Assembly (NCBI GenBank): GCA_029747015.1
Contig: JAKOGI010000127.1
Span: 147,501-211,500, forward strand
Source of the DNA: Carnegiea gigantea
Taxonomy: Eukaryota > Streptophyta > Magnoliopsida > Caryophyllales > Cactaceae
Direction: 5' to 3'
Length of the DNA: 64,000 bases
The notes beneath the pieces are model-generated. The model did not search any database, was not told the DNA's origin, and saw only the letters and a program-made list of their open reading frames with translations. The translations under genes and the position numbers were made by a program. Positions 31,109 through 43,445 of this stretch are shown one piece after another. The stretch's first letter is position 1, and every line of letters starts with the position of its first letter.

Positions 31109-32190
31109 TTATGGCTCTTGGCAGGGTTGCCTAGCAACCTCCACCGGTACAGAAACCTCAGAAGATACTTCCTCATCACTAATCAGTCTGGCTTTCCATT
31201 CTCCACTAGGTGCTTTACCCTGATCAATGAGTTTGCGTATAAAGGCTTCATTACCAGGCTGTAGTAACCACGCATCATCCACGACCATGTCATCTAGTCT
31301 AGGGGAGTCTCCTCCTTGAGTAAGAGATGAGGCAGATTTATCATGTGTACCATCAAAGGTTAGCTTCTTTGTCGACATCGTCGAAGCGTTACCATTATGG
31401 TAGGTGAGGAAGAGTCTCTTTTCCTCCTGGTTTAGTGCTTCAATGTTACATCTCGTTGGCTTGATGAGGGAACCTTGTAGCCAGTCTTCATATTGAAGAT
31501 CCGACTCATCATCCACCTGTTTATACAGTTCACAAGCGGATAGAACGTGCCCTAGCTGACAACATCCGTAACAGAACTCGGGTAATTGACATACTTAAAA
31601 GATATCCAAATAAGCGTTCCACTTACCAAAACATGCATCCCTCTTTGAAGGGGCTTGGTGATGTCGACATCTACTTGCAAATTGACTAACTTATCAGCAG
31701 CACATAACAGGCTGGATTCGTCACATCCCACAAACTGACCAAGGTTATCTCCCAATACTTTAGCGAAGGTCGACGTTTGTTTGATAGGTGGGACGTCAAT
31801 GGATTTAGCCCAAAACCTAGCATTAGTTAATTGGGCTCCGGAGGGTTGCTCGAAGCCCGTAATAGTCCTCAGAAGAAGAATATTGTCATCGAACGCCCAT
31901 GGTGGTTCATTCAAAATGAAGTCTTTGTCTGTGGCAGAAAAGAATTGAAAGGCGAATAGATTCTTCTCAAGATCCCTGATAATAACTCCTCTTTAGGGTT
32001 TCCAAACATTCTTCAAGACTGTCTTCATTGCATTTGCATTGAAGTATCCTTCAGTATGGAGCTTGCCCCAAAAACAGAGCGAAATTTGTTCGGTCTTGTT
32101 GTCTGCCGCTTCCTCATCACATTCGATTATGGTCTCTTCTTCTACTGTTAAAGAGAGGCGCTTCCGTGCCTCTTCAATGCCTGTAACCAT
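31109..32190 (-). pseudogene. LINE ORF1 (DUF4283 and zinc knuckle)
   Basis: The gag-like ORF1 of a plant L1-type LINE. From the start at 32190: SLTVEEETIIECDEEAAD, then SLCFWGKLHTEGYFNANAMK (DUF4283 core), then NEPPWAFDDNILLLR and ARFWAKSIDVPP. It ends in a CCHC knuckle CYGCCQLGHVLSAC near 31505-31550 and an acidic WLQGSL tail. The frame shifts near 31950-31990 and again near 31560, so three pieces carry one collinear protein. Its place directly upstream of endonuclease pieces on the same strand supports a single LINE. RT and RNase H of this LINE were not found. Confidence 0.83.
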
Positions 32191-33106
32191 ACTTCTACAA
32201 CAGTAATGTAAGCAGGAAGAAAGTATATAAACCCTAGGAATGGCACTGAGGCACAGCGCCTATAGTCGCTAGAGTGGGGGGAAAGAAGGCCAAACGGGTT
32301 GGCGAGCCGAGCCTACTAGGAGGTAAACCAGAGCCTCACGATCAAGTCAAAGGCAGGAGACTCTCACAAAACTAAGGTTATGACGGCGCCCTAGGTCAAG
32401 GAGAGAGATTCATATGGATGGGGGTATCACAATGCTGAGCTGTTTTACTTACATACTGACAATCATAAATCCACTATTACTGATAATTTCATAACTATAA
32501 AATCAACATTGTACATTGCAGTAACTAAGGAGTCAGCACCTTGCACACTTACTAAAAGAAGATTAAAAATACAGAGTAACTAAGAGTTAAAAGCAACTCA
32601 AAGGGATGGCAAATGCATCTGTTTCCAAGGCCACCATCTATCGCATGAACCCACGTTCAGGGAATCACAATGCCAATGTGGCCCAATAGGTTAAAAAAAA
32701 AAAAAAAAAAAAAAGAGGGAAACAAGAAAAAAAGCGAAAAAGAAAGAAAAAGAAAATCAGACCCGGGACTACAATAATCTGTACATGGTTGGGCCAAAGG
32801 GGAAAACAAGGGTTGGAAAAAATAGATAGTAACTTTCAGGATTACCTTGCAAGACATTCGCAAAGAAGATCCAGAACTAACAATATAATTCATAATATGT
32901 GAGAGGGCGTAGGTATAATATAGTCTTATGCTATAATTATTGGGAGACTATTTTCATTTGCCCCTAATAGATGTCAAAAATTTCCCCAGTTAAATGGGTA
33001 AGGCAATCGTGTGGCTGGTTAAAAGGTAGGCAATGGATTGAATCATTAGGCGTGCACAGATTGAATCATTAGGCATGCACAGACTTTAGCAATAAGTTCT
33101 GCAATC
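32191..33106. other. LINE 5' region and spacer
   Basis: No gene recognised. Text upstream of LINE ORF1 (about 32200-32420) is GC-richer and probably LINE leader. A run of 22 A at 32693-32714 followed by an A/G-rich tract could be the 3' tail of a plus-strand retroposon, but no SINE body was recognised. A duplicated phrase (GATTGAATCATTAGGC) occurs at about 33036-33072. Confidence 0.5.
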
Positions 33107-33559
33107 TTAGGTGTTGTTTGGCCTAGTTTATAGAAAACTGTTTTTGTTTTGTAAAAGTTGTTTCTTTAAAAGCTATTTTTGGAGAAATTATAAAGTGTTT
33201 GGCCTAATTTATATGAAAATAGTTTTGAATAATTTGACCTGTTTGGCCAAAGTTCTTTTAAAGTACCTTTCAGTTAATCTATCATTTAGATTATTTTTCT
33301 TTTTTACATTATAATTATTTATTTCTTCTTATTTCTTTACTAAAGTAAGTGATTATTTTTTTTTGGTTTATAACAATCAACTTCTATGTATTTCTAAGAG
33401 ATAATACGCAGATGAAATTTTATTCTTTGGTAAGCATCAAATTGAAAACAAAAAAACCAAAAGTGAAGCATTAATCAATACCAAAATATTACAAAACATG
33501 GTACTTTATTTCTCTTTCTAGCTACCCCCAAATAAATCAATTATTATCTACTCATTAAA

Positions 33560-34977
33560 GAACTGACAATTTGACTTCGAAGAGAAGACATATCATTGTC
33601 ATCCAATGCTCCGCCATCCTCTATTGAATAATCATATTGATTGGTATCTTGTTCTCCCTCATCATCTTCTACTAGGGGCATGTAATTAGGATCTTGATCA
33701 CACCTATTGAACTCTTAATCTTCAATGACATATTTCCTTATATAATTATGAAGCATCATGGTGGTCACCACAATTTTGCATTGTGTAGAGAATTCGTAAC
33801 TTGGCATATCGAGTAATATTCTCCATCTATTCTTCCACACCCCAAATGTTCTTTCAATCACATTTCTAAGAGACAAAATTAAACACTTCATAGTACCCTG
33901 TAGGAGGTTGGCTTGATCATCTAAAATCAGGAAGATGATATCGATGTTGTGATCCTTTAAAAGGTGCGAGGTATCCTTTCATATTTTGGTAACCAGCATC
34001 TACAAGATAATACTTACCTAATAAAAAATAATTAATTACTTGTTAAATGTAATTTATAACAAATGACACAATTATAATATTTAGGCAAGTGAAAACAACA
34101 GGAGAACATACCTTGGGGAGGATGTGGAAATATATTCAAATTCTTGTACTTTTCTAATGTCGCTGTAAGGATACGTGTGTCATGTGCAGATCCTTCCCAA
34201 CCAGCTTGGACGAAGGTGAACAACATGTCAAAATTACATATTGCCATCACATTTTGTGTGGTACAGCCTTTTCTACCAATATAAGGGATTTCATTCTCCT
34301 TTAGAGTTATAACTGCACGAATGTGAGTACCATCCATAGCTCCAATTTCACCTTTGAAATGTGGCCAAAATCTATAATCTTCTCTAATTTTATTTGGAAT
34401 CTCTTTAAATTGATGATCGGGTGGTTGTATAATATCTCTAGAAAATGCAATCAAAGATTTAAAAATTTTAGCAAATTTTCTACTTACTGTTTCTCCAGAA
34501 TGCTGAAATCTAGATTGAACATTACGATTGGAGTGCCAATGCACACAAGTCCAAAGAAACATGGCCAATGCCTCTTTTGTGCGCATTGTCCTTGTTGAAC
34601 GTAAGCCACAACTTTTTATTAGTAATTTTGCTAGTCGAATGAATATATGTGGCTCCATTCTGAGCATCCTATAACTCTCACCTGGGGTATTGAGCACCTT
34701 AAGGACATGTTGCCATCCCGAGCATATTAAAGCTCTAACCTTTCGTTTCATAAGGTACTTCATATAATATTGAGTATATAATGTTGCTCCCAATGTAACA
34801 AGTAAAAGTAGCCCTCTCTTGTTAAGTTCATGTTGAAGAAATATTTCTTCACAGTCATCATCATCATCACTCATTTTAATCTCTTCATTTTCATCTTCTG
34901 AGTCATCATAATCCATTTTATCCTCTTCAGTGGTAGGGTTTTTAATTTGGTTGATATCAATTCCATCATCCTAAGCT
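33560..34977 (-). pseudogene. HARBI1-like transposase, two exons
   Basis: A DDE superfamily (DDE_Tnp_4) transposase that would cut at the element's termini. Exon 1 (start 34916, with upstream text to 34977) has an acidic N-terminus, a helix-turn-helix-like region (HSGETVSRKFAKIFKSLI), the first aspartate in GEIGAMDGTHIRA and the second in GWEGSAHDTRIL. It ends at 34112 with donor GTATG. An intron at 34018-34111 ends TAG, and exon 2 resumes KYYLVDAGYQNMKGYL. The last block, RNVIERTFGVWKNRW with its glutamate, is reached only after a frameshift and stop near 33910. The splice sites restore the DDE order, so the intron call is strong. The frame damage indicates an inactive copy. Confidence 0.85.
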
Positions 34978-35219
34978 AAATAATCAAAATATTACATGCC
35001 AAAATAAACAATAATTAATACAATAATTAAATTATATCATAGAAATAAAATATATGACAACCAAACAAGTTCCCTATAAGAGTAATAAAAAAATAGTGTT
35101 GTTTTAAGTGCAAAATATAACACAAAAAAGGACAATGTTAATATCGTTGCGTACTTGGTACTATGCATTATTCTATAAAAAAAATAAAAGAAAAACTAAG
35201 GTCTAGAAGTACATTTGCC

Positions 35220-36894
35220 CTATTTTATAAGCTCAAACTCGTCCTCAAGCCAAGCAACTCTCGTGTCATCGTCTTCCAATGCAATAAACATCTCCCTACA
35301 TTATCGCTTGATAAATAAACGAGCACTTATAGCTCACTACCAAGCTCAACAGAAGGAAGAGTTTTTAGCAAACGCATACATTCTGCAATGCTACAACTGG
35401 GAAGGTCATTTGACATAGACGTCGCAGTGAAATGAGGGATATGACTTTCTGTAACCTGCACAATGCGATCCAATCGACTTTGCATACCTGCAGCAAGACC
35501 TATTTTTGATTTAATCCTCTTTGTTGGTCTTTCTTTCCCTTCCTTAGAAGTAGATGTTTTTTTTTTCCTTGTGACCCTCTTGCTCAATAGAGTCAACGTT
35601 ATCAACCTCAATATTTTCCAAACTAATATTTGGAAACTCACAGTCATCATATCCACTATCTTTAGTTCTTACAGTTCTTATAACTTCTATATTCTCCTCT
35701 TCCTCTACGACCTCATATTTCCCCTCTCCCTCCCTCACTCCATTTTCATTAACTTCTATTGTATATGAATCCCATAAATGCTCACCAGTTGTAAATGTGT
35801 TACAAAATATTATATCCATTTCTGTTAAATTAGCCAACCCCCCTTCACGAAATTAGCGTATTTAGGATTAGCCTGTAAGTAGAATGGACAAAATATGTTA
35901 GTATGATCTTCAAATTAAAAGCTAAGAACATATCCAAACTAGAAAGGTATACCAACCTTGATTTTTTCCTCCCACCAAGAGTCATCAGCAAGAATTGTGT
36001 TTTTATCAGGATCCCATCCTAAACTAGTCTCTATATACAACTTCTTCCATGCTTTATATTGAGTTTTTAGAGCTTCCCACCTATTTTTTAATTGCCTATA
36101 ATCATAATTCCTTCCACTCCTTTTCCGAAACTTTATAACCACATTATCCCATCCTATCTTTTTGAAATGTGTATGTGGTCTATTTCCCGCACGAACCTCT
36201 TTAGCACAAACTTGACAGAAAGTCTCTGTCGCCATTGGATCCCAATTTGCCTTTTCTTTCTTCACAATTTGACGAGAGGTGCCAAAAGAACTTTGACAAT
36301 GTCCTTTCGCAATGAGTTTTTGACTAGCAATCTAATAAAAGTTAAGTATAGATATAAGTGAAAACTCTCAAATAAACAGAGAAGACGACAGAGGCCAAAT
36401 AGAAATAATATGTTGTCATTACATATCAACATGATCTTATACAATCTATAGGTTAGCTAGTTCATTATGATAGTTGCTAACTGAAGTTAACGTTTACTCT
36501 TATATTAATCACAATATCACCATTGCTACTAATAAATAAATTAAGCTAATATTGAAGTATTTTATCAAAAAATATAACAAGAGGGCACTAAAGTTACTTA
36601 CTTGATCATGCATAGAGGGATTAGATTGCATATGAAATTGTCTGGTTGAGAACTCATTGGCAACATTGAGATTTACTGGTCGTTTACCCTGTAATGTCAT
36701 GAAGAGGTAAATTTTAGATATGATTTCCATCTTTAAAACATCAATTAAATATAGAAATACAATTAGTTAATACAATAATACATTAAACCTTGTTTGTAGT
36801 GGAAGAAGCATTATTTGAGGAAGTTGCTCTATTTCCGGATGGTGCCACACGTATCTTATAATCAAGATTTGATATCTTACTCTACAAAAGTAAT
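35220..36894 (-). pseudogene. Myb/SANT-like protein of PIF element
   Basis: The second gene of plant PIF/Harbinger elements, needed with the transposase for DNA binding and nuclear import in characterised systems. Pieces in order: IRVAPSGNRATSSNNASST near 36800-36890; VNLNVANEFSTRQFHM near 36610-36690, ending in donor GTAAGT; the Myb/SANT-like domain at about 35950-36330 with MATETFCQVCAKEVRAGNRP, HTHFKKIGWDNVVIKF and NRWEALKTQYKAWKKL; and a C-terminal exon from 35872 (acceptor CTTACAG) with NLTEMDIIFCNTFTTGEHL and MRLLKTLPSVELGSEL. Frame breaks occur near 35850 and in a T run near 35555, and a stop near 35290. Exon limits are approximate. Confidence 0.75.
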
Positions 36895-36900
36895 ATTGAA

Positions 36901-37749
36901 AACATCATGGGAAAAAAATTACAAATATTACACGAACATTAAAAAAAAAGTAAACATTATTAGATTGCGCCAAACTAAAATAAACAACATTCAAGAATTA
37001 TAAAATAGAAAGAAAACAGAGAAATTAATAGAGGAGTCACCTAACCAAATATCTTTAAAGTGTAATAACTAAAAGTCAATACTCATAATTATATCAATCA
37101 AATCACCACCAAATTATGCCTCGAAAATATTAACTTAGCTTTTCTACTAATTTATGACTCTGGGTACCTTGATTCTATAGAAATAATTATTAGGGGTCAA
37201 TGTCTTTAGAATGTATTTCAGAGTACCTACTATTTTAGGTAAACTATTAATAGAAGACAATATTTTTTTGAAATAGTTACTAGCTAAAGTTTTTCTTTGC
37301 AACTTAGTCCCTGAACTTTCAGAAATTACAAAATAGCCCCTAAAATAGAAAAATGTGTAAATAAGCTATTTTTAGGGGTTTTTTCAGAAAATATTCTTGT
37401 TTTAACTGATTTAACTTCTTATAATGATTTTAGTGGTACTAGTTATCACAATCTACTACTTATATCTTATATATAATAAATTCTGTGGTTGTAGGCCCAC
37501 CATGCTTAGCAAAAATAATTAAAACTTAATTAGAGAGTTTCGACCGTTACCTGAACTTAGTCGGTGCTGGACTCCGGCGTTCCTCTAACTTTTGGTTTAC
37601 AGAGATTGCTAATCTCAACGCAACTTTTCTTAGATCAGGCACAACACAGATCTGTTTTGTTTCCTACCTCAGACCATAGTTACTAATCAAGTTTTTAATC
37701 TTTTTCAAGGATAGTGAAACTTTAATCAAGATATTATAATATTTAAGAC
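36901..37749. other. Spacer between PIF element and pararetrovirus
   Basis: No gene recognised. About 37300-37390 holds a small inverted word pair (TAGCCCCTAAAATAG and CTATTTTTAGGGG) that could form a hairpin. The segment 37500-37749 may belong to the pararetrovirus transcript leader, because it lies downstream of the viral TATA box, but this could not be decided. Confidence 0.5.
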
Positions 37750-37789
37750 ATAAGGTTCAATTAGATAACGTTCCCTACTAGGAAATTTC

Positions 37790-37796
37790 TTTTATT
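37790..37796 (-). terminator. Poly-A signal of the pararetrovirus
   Basis: AATAAAA on the minus strand, about 165 nt downstream of the TATA box at 37955-37964. A poly-A signal a short distance after the promoter is the arrangement that gives caulimovirid genomic RNA its terminal redundancy. Confidence 0.55.
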
Positions 37797-37954
37797 AAAA
37801 GCTTGAAAGTGATTATATTACAATGAAATGCTTTGAAGAGAAACTTAAGCTAAGATCATTAGAGATACTTGCTCATAGAGAAATGGAGAATCTCAACTTC
37901 TCTCTTACCCAAGAATGCTCAAATAACCGTATCCCTTCTCAACACTCGGCCCCT

Positions 37955-37964
37955 CTATTTATAG
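37955..37964 (-). promoter_or_regulatory. TATA box of the pararetrovirus
   Basis: CTATAAATAG on the minus strand, within CCCTCTATAAATAGAGGGGC, just after the last viral ORF remnant. Position and sequence fit the single genomic-RNA promoter of Caulimoviridae. Confidence 0.65.
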
Positions 37965-38141
37965 AGGGATGGGGGTATTTAGGATGCCCTAAAGGCTATA
38001 GTACATAGAGATTTTTCACATGGCTACAGTTGTCTACTATACACTAACGGCTACAGTACATACTTTATTTTACAGGCCAGACACTTGTCAAAATAGTAAA
38101 ATAATGGGGCAGCCTTTTCAGAACTTTTAATAATGACAAGA

Positions 38142-39228
38142 CTAGTCATCATTATTGAGATTCTGCATACCTTCGTCTCTAATTATATATTCCAGATCAT
38201 GATTATCTGGATAATCATCAAAATCTTCATTAATTTGGTTAAGGCGCTTTGGATCATATTTTTCAAATAACTCAAGGAGATATTTCTTCCCTTTTTCTGA
38301 TAAGAATTTTCTAGCTCTAACATCAAAAAGATAATCAAAAATATCTTCTGATACTGCTCCTTCTACCTTCATGTAGTCTTTAAATTCATTATCATACATG
38401 AAAGTAGTGTTTACACAATGAATTAACATTTTTCCTCATTCGATTAATGCCTAACATTGATGATAAATGTTGAAAAGTCCAATAGCCTTTTACAAGATCA
38501 GTAACTAGATGTACCAGATCCCCATGAATCCAATTTCGTTGTTGATCATCGGGATTGTTGCCATTAATGATTTGGACAAGATAATAGACTGGTTTGGATT
38601 TTCTATTTTCATATTCAATCAGGACGCTATAAATCTCCAAATTTAGGTATTTGTGAACTGGAATTTTTGTTAATCCCTCAGGAGATTTAAGAATCTAATG
38701 GAACCATTTGAACATATATTGTTGGAACTTAGTTAAGGTTAAGAAAAATGGAAATTTTGAATCTGGGACTTCTGAGAAGTAAAGTACCATCCCGTATTTT
38801 CAAATTTTAAAGACAGGATCATTAGGAGATAATGAATTAGCTGGGAAGCAAATGCTTCCAACTCCAAATCTATTAGGAAAGTGGATCGTTGTACTCCAAG
38901 ACTCCCAAATATCATAGAAATAATGATGATAAAAGTCGATACAGGTTGCATACCACTCATTGAATCATTTTTCTCGAACATGAGAACTTATTTTTTCTTA
39001 GATATCATAAGGACACTGAAGGTAACTAACTTGTAATTCTAAAAAGGAAAATCTTTGAGCTATTAGATAGGCAGTAGAAAGTAGACCAAAGCGTGATCTA
39101 CTTTTTGTATGAAATTCTATGTTATCAACAAGGATTTTATTAGAAAGCATAACCCGTTCTAGTATGACTGGCATTTCATTAAGGATTTCCTCCTTTTCTG
39201 GTAGGAGGTCAGCTTTGATGATCATCAT
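38142..39228 (-). pseudogene. Pararetrovirus 3' ORF remnants
   Basis: Four short frames follow one another: 39228-38998, 38981-38739, 38640-38392 and 38429-38142. The last is acidic (RLNQINEDFDDYPDNHDLEY) and ends before the TATA box. An earlier one contains RNWIHGDLVHLVTDLVKGYW. They occupy the place of the transactivator/inclusion-body ORF in Cavemovirus-type genomes. Sequence identity to that protein could not be confirmed by eye, so the assignment is by position. Confidence 0.5.
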
Positions 39229-39238
39229 TAGCGAGTTT

Positions 39239-40620
39239 TCACGTTAGACTGTCTACCAGAGAGTTCTTCGATCCCTGTATATGTTCAATAGAGAAGAAAA
39301 ACTGGTTAAGCCATAATTGCCAACGCAGGAGTCGTCCTTGTGCTTGCATATTTGATAAATTCTTTTTTATAAAACCAAGTATTCCTTTACAATCGGTTCG
39401 AATAAGAAAGGGTTTTGGGGCTAAAAAGATTAAGAACTTTTCAATTCCCCTTATAACTCTAAGGATTTCTTTTTTCATTGTAGGATAATTGCATTCTGCC
39501 TTATTAAAGCTTCCACTGTAATATTTGCAGAGTTTTTCTCCTTCTTTGATTTTGAGTGCCGCACTTAGTGCTCATTACTGGCATCTGTTTCAAGAACTAA
39601 ATCATCTCTTTCATTAGGTAAATTAAGAACAGGAAGATTTTTACACTTCTTCTTGAAGTTCTGGACAATTTTTGAATCGTTAGTGGTCCATGTCCAAATT
39701 ACCTCTTTCTTGAGAATCTGCTGCAACGGTTTTCTCAACTTAGCTAAATCTTTAATGAAATCTGAAGTATAGGTAAGGCATCCAAAAAACCTTTCTAGTT
39801 GCTTTCTATCATCAATTTTTTTAGAAAATTTTTTTATTTTTTCCAGAATATGTTTTTATAGGATGATTTGTGCAACTTTTATTTCTAGATCCAAAAACTC
39901 AATTTCTTGTTCAGCATAAATGTACTTATTTTTTTCCAAGTATAATACCATGATCAATGCATCTTTGGATGACAGCTAAGACATCGTTTTTGTGCTATTC
40001 ACTCGTTTTGGAAAAGATAAGGATATCATCAATGTAAACTAAACAACAATGATTAAACACTTTGAAGATGTTATCTATTCTTCTCTGGAATATTTGAGGT
40101 GCATTTTTAAGATCAAATGGCATTACTATCCATTCATAATGTCCTTGTGGGGCACTAAATGCAGTTAAAGGAATGCTTTCTTCATCCATTCTTATCTGCC
40201 AATAACCACTTTTGCAATCCATTTTTGAGAACCAAGAGGCTCCTTGAATTATGTTGAAAAGGACTGTTTTGTTAGGAATATAATAACCATCAAAGATAGT
40301 ATTATCATTAAACTTTTTGTAATTGATTACCATTCTAGCTTTTTCTCTTTTTCTTCAGCATGATTTCTTACCATGAAAGCAGGACTAGTATCAGGACTCT
40401 TGCTGTTTCTAATTAATCATTTGTTAAGAAGTTCTTTAATTTGTTTATCAAATTCTTGGATATTCTGATGGGTATATACCATTTGTTTGACTCGGATGAT
40501 AGAATTGGGATTTAATAAAGTAATTTTCGTAAATATTTTGTCTTTATCCCAAAATTTCAAAGGATTGTCAGAATAGAATTCTATACATAATTTTTCTTGT
40601 TGTTCAACAATCTGCTCTTT
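39239..40620 (-). pseudogene. Pararetrovirus RT and RNase H
   Basis: The RT of a caulimovirid. Recognisable blocks are MVINYKKFND, WFSKMDCKSGYWQIRM, FSAPQGHYEWIVMPF and NAPQIFQRRID, with the active site YIDDILIFSK around 40005-40034. RNase H follows, with FLIRTDCKGILGFIKKNL and EHIQGSKNSLVDSLT near 39245-39420. There are several frame breaks between 39490 and 39995 and one near 40340. The N-terminal side continues to the Helitron junction at 40629. Non-functional as it stands. Confidence 0.88.
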
Positions 40621-40881
40621 AACAGATAATCTATACTATATAATAAAAGCAATATTGTGGTGATGTGAAATTTTCTTGCATTCTCATTAATTAGAGATTT
40701 TGAAACCTTGGATTCATTCACTCTCCTCATCACAACTATCAGATTGTTAAAAAAATTATTTTCTAATTTTCAAATCTCTTGCATAGCAATGAGGAAAAAA
40801 ATCATTATTAAGGAAATGATCTTAAGAACGTATAATCTCATGAAGTATAATTCTATAATTGTGGTAATAAGAATTATGGAG

Positions 40882-40978
<97 letters not shown>

Positions 40979-40979
40979 A
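40882..40979. repeat. (AT)n microsatellite
   Basis: About 98 bp of nearly pure AT with two small interruptions (ATTATAT) near 40908 and 40967. The open frame encoding poly-Tyr/Ile here is an artefact. Confidence 0.97.
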
Positions 40980-41599
40980 AGACATAATAGCAATTTTATG
41001 AGCTCTATGATTTATCTAAATTCTCAAAAATTAGAAGTTCTCAACCGTTTGATTAATGGTTTTTCTAATGGTCACCGTTAGATTTCCTTTAAAAAAATAT
41101 TGTAATTTAAAAAAAGAATTATTAAAAGAAAAAATAACAACCATTATATCAATGATCATTTTAGTATCCATACTTCATAACTACCAAACCTTATTCCAAA
41201 AAAAAAATTCATAACTATTTAAGTATTATCAAATATGTTAGCAGCAAGAGGAATCTAAGAGGTTAGAAATATAAATAAATCTAATTACTCAAAAATTGAA
41301 ACTTTTTAAGGTGAAAAATTTATGGGACTTGGTATTGTTTTTAGAAAAGTAAAACCAGATAGGGTCACTTCCTCCTCGTTGCAATCCATTTTTTTCTATT
41401 ATGTTGAGGTAAACTTAATTTTCATGTCATCTATGCATATGCTATATTAATAGTAATCTTTCGAAACCTCTAGAATGTAGTTACTTAAAGTGATTTGCAA
41501 ACTTTGGTTTAATCTTAACTATAAAAATTATTTATTCATTATGTCTAAAGTGATTTAAAAAAAAATATCCCCTTATCTTTGTTTAAAAAACCCCGCATA

Positions 41600-43200
41600 A
41601 TTTTGGATACACATGATGAAGGATAGATGATATCTTATTATATATAAAAAAAAAAATCTAGGCTATTATATTTATTCATTATCTTAAAATATCCCTAGCA
41701 GTTAGATAAAAAGTGATAATCTTTGTAAAACCCTAAAATATTACAATTGAGGGATTTGCAGAATTCTATGTAATCTTGACCTTTAAAAATATTTATTCAT
41801 TAAATCTAAGATGTTGATTTTTAAAGGTAAGAGATTCCTTTATTTCTCTTTTAAAATAACCCATAGTTTTGGATATATATGATAAAAAATAATTGATAAT
41901 TCTATTATCTAGGAAAAAACCTATGCAATTATATTTATTCAGTAAATTCAAAACAAAAAAACTTACATTATCCAAGTAAAATATCTATTTATTTTAATTT
42001 TCTAAAATTCTTCATAGTTTTGTTTATATGTAATAAAGGGTACATGATAATCCTACTATCTAAAAAAACCGTAAGCACTTAAAAAATTACGATAATCTCT
42101 CCAAAATCATGAAGTGCTAATAGGAGCGATTTGTGGGATTTGATGTAATTTTAGCTAGAAAAATTAGTTATTTTTTAAATCTGAGCCATCGATTTTATCT
42201 TAAAAAATAATGCACCTTCTGCAAAAAAAAACTTCTTTATTACTAATTTTTTTAAAAAATACCGATATTTTTAGTTATATATGTGATAAATGATATGGTA
42301 ATCCTATATCTAGGGGGAAAAGAAAATGATACGCCATTAAATCAATTCAATTTTTTATTTAAAATATACCCATTTGTTTCTATTTTTCAAAAAAAAAAAT
42401 ATGATTTCAGTCATATGTGACAACGAATATATGATAATCCTATTATCTAAAAAACCATGCAATTAAAAGAAAACATGATAATTTTTGAAAAATTCAAAAT
42501 GTTGTAATGAATGCCATTTCAGATTTTAGATATCCCTAAAAAAATTCCCTAAGATTTCACATACACATGACGAAAGACGGATGCTGATCCTATTATCTAG
42601 GGGGAAAAACCTAGGTAGTTATATTTATTTATTAAATCTAAACCATAGATTTAAAATTTAAAAAAAATTTACCCTCCCCAAGCAATATACTTTTTATTTT
42701 TATTTTTTTAAAAATCTCTTATAGTTTTGGTTATATTTAGTAAAGCATAAATGATAATCGTATTATCTAAAGAAAAACTCAAGCAGTTACAAAAAATGAA
42801 TAATCTTTAAAAATTCTATAATGGTGCAATGAAAATGATCTGCTGGATTTGGTGTAATGTTATCCATGCAAATTAGTCACGTAATGAATCTAATATTCCA
42901 TTAATTCTTATCTTAAATAATGTATCTTTTTTCAATAAAATATCTATTTCTTAATTTTTTAAAAATAATATCCATTATTTCAGTTGTATAAGTGATAACG
43001 TATAGATGAGAATCATGTTTCCTAACAGTGGGAAAAAGCACATAATCTGCCATGATATCACTTTATTTTTTTATTCAAAAAACACCATTTATTTTATTTT
43101 TAAAAACCCCTAAAATTTCAGCTATATATATATATATATATGAAAAGGATTCATGATAATCTTATTATCTTTAAAAGAAAACACACGTAGTTAAAAAAAG
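41600..43200 (+). repeat. Diverged repeat array inside the Helitron
   Basis: The word GATAATCCTATTATCTA, or a close variant, recurs near 41630, 41895, 42045, 42288, 42433, 42585, 42753, 43010 and 43154. Each follows a phrase like (A/G)TTATAT(A/G)TGATAAA. Two continuations alternate irregularly: GGGGGAAAAACCTAGG...TTATATTTATT, and AAAAAACC...GCA(A/G)TTA...AATCTTT...GATTTG. Spacing is about 140-290 bp. The copies are degenerate. Confidence 0.72.
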
Positions 43201-43356
43201 GTGCTAATCTTCTAAAAATCCTAAAATGATGCAACGGAAGTGACTTGCGAGATTTGATATACTGTGATCTTAATTATAAAAAATAGTCATCTATTGAATC
43301 TAAAATATCGATTCCTATTTTCAAAAAAACACATCTTCTTCAGATAAGACATCTCA

Positions 43357-43383
43357 TTGTTATTGTTGTTATTGTTGTTGTTG

Positions 43384-43445
<62 letters not shown>
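43357..43445. repeat. (TTG)n/(TTA)n microsatellite
   Basis: A TTG-rich start passing into about 19 uninterrupted ATT units, inside the Helitron. Confidence 0.97.

Larger units (their letters stand above)
33109..36900 (-). mobile_element. PIF/Harbinger element, two genes
   Basis: A decayed but recognisable autonomous-type element: a HARBI1-like DDE transposase gene and a Myb/SANT-like gene on the same strand, both with introns. The left end candidate is TTA followed by GGTGTTGTTTGGCC at 33109, the usual PIF arrangement of TTA/TAA target plus GG-rich terminal repeat. No matching right terminal repeat (GGCCAAACAACACC) was found by eye up to 38 kb, so the right limit is the last recognised exon. 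Confidence 0.75.

Noticed and set aside
32693..32714. SINE or processed-pseudogene tail
   Set aside because: The A run has no recognisable body, promoter boxes or flanking duplication.
40708..40980. 90-codon frame with a poly-Tyr/Ile tail
   Set aside because: Its second half is the (AT)n microsatellite inside the Helitron.
41600..43200. CRISPR-like spaced repeats
   Set aside because: Units are degenerate, spacing is irregular and the context is a plant Helitron; no cas genes.
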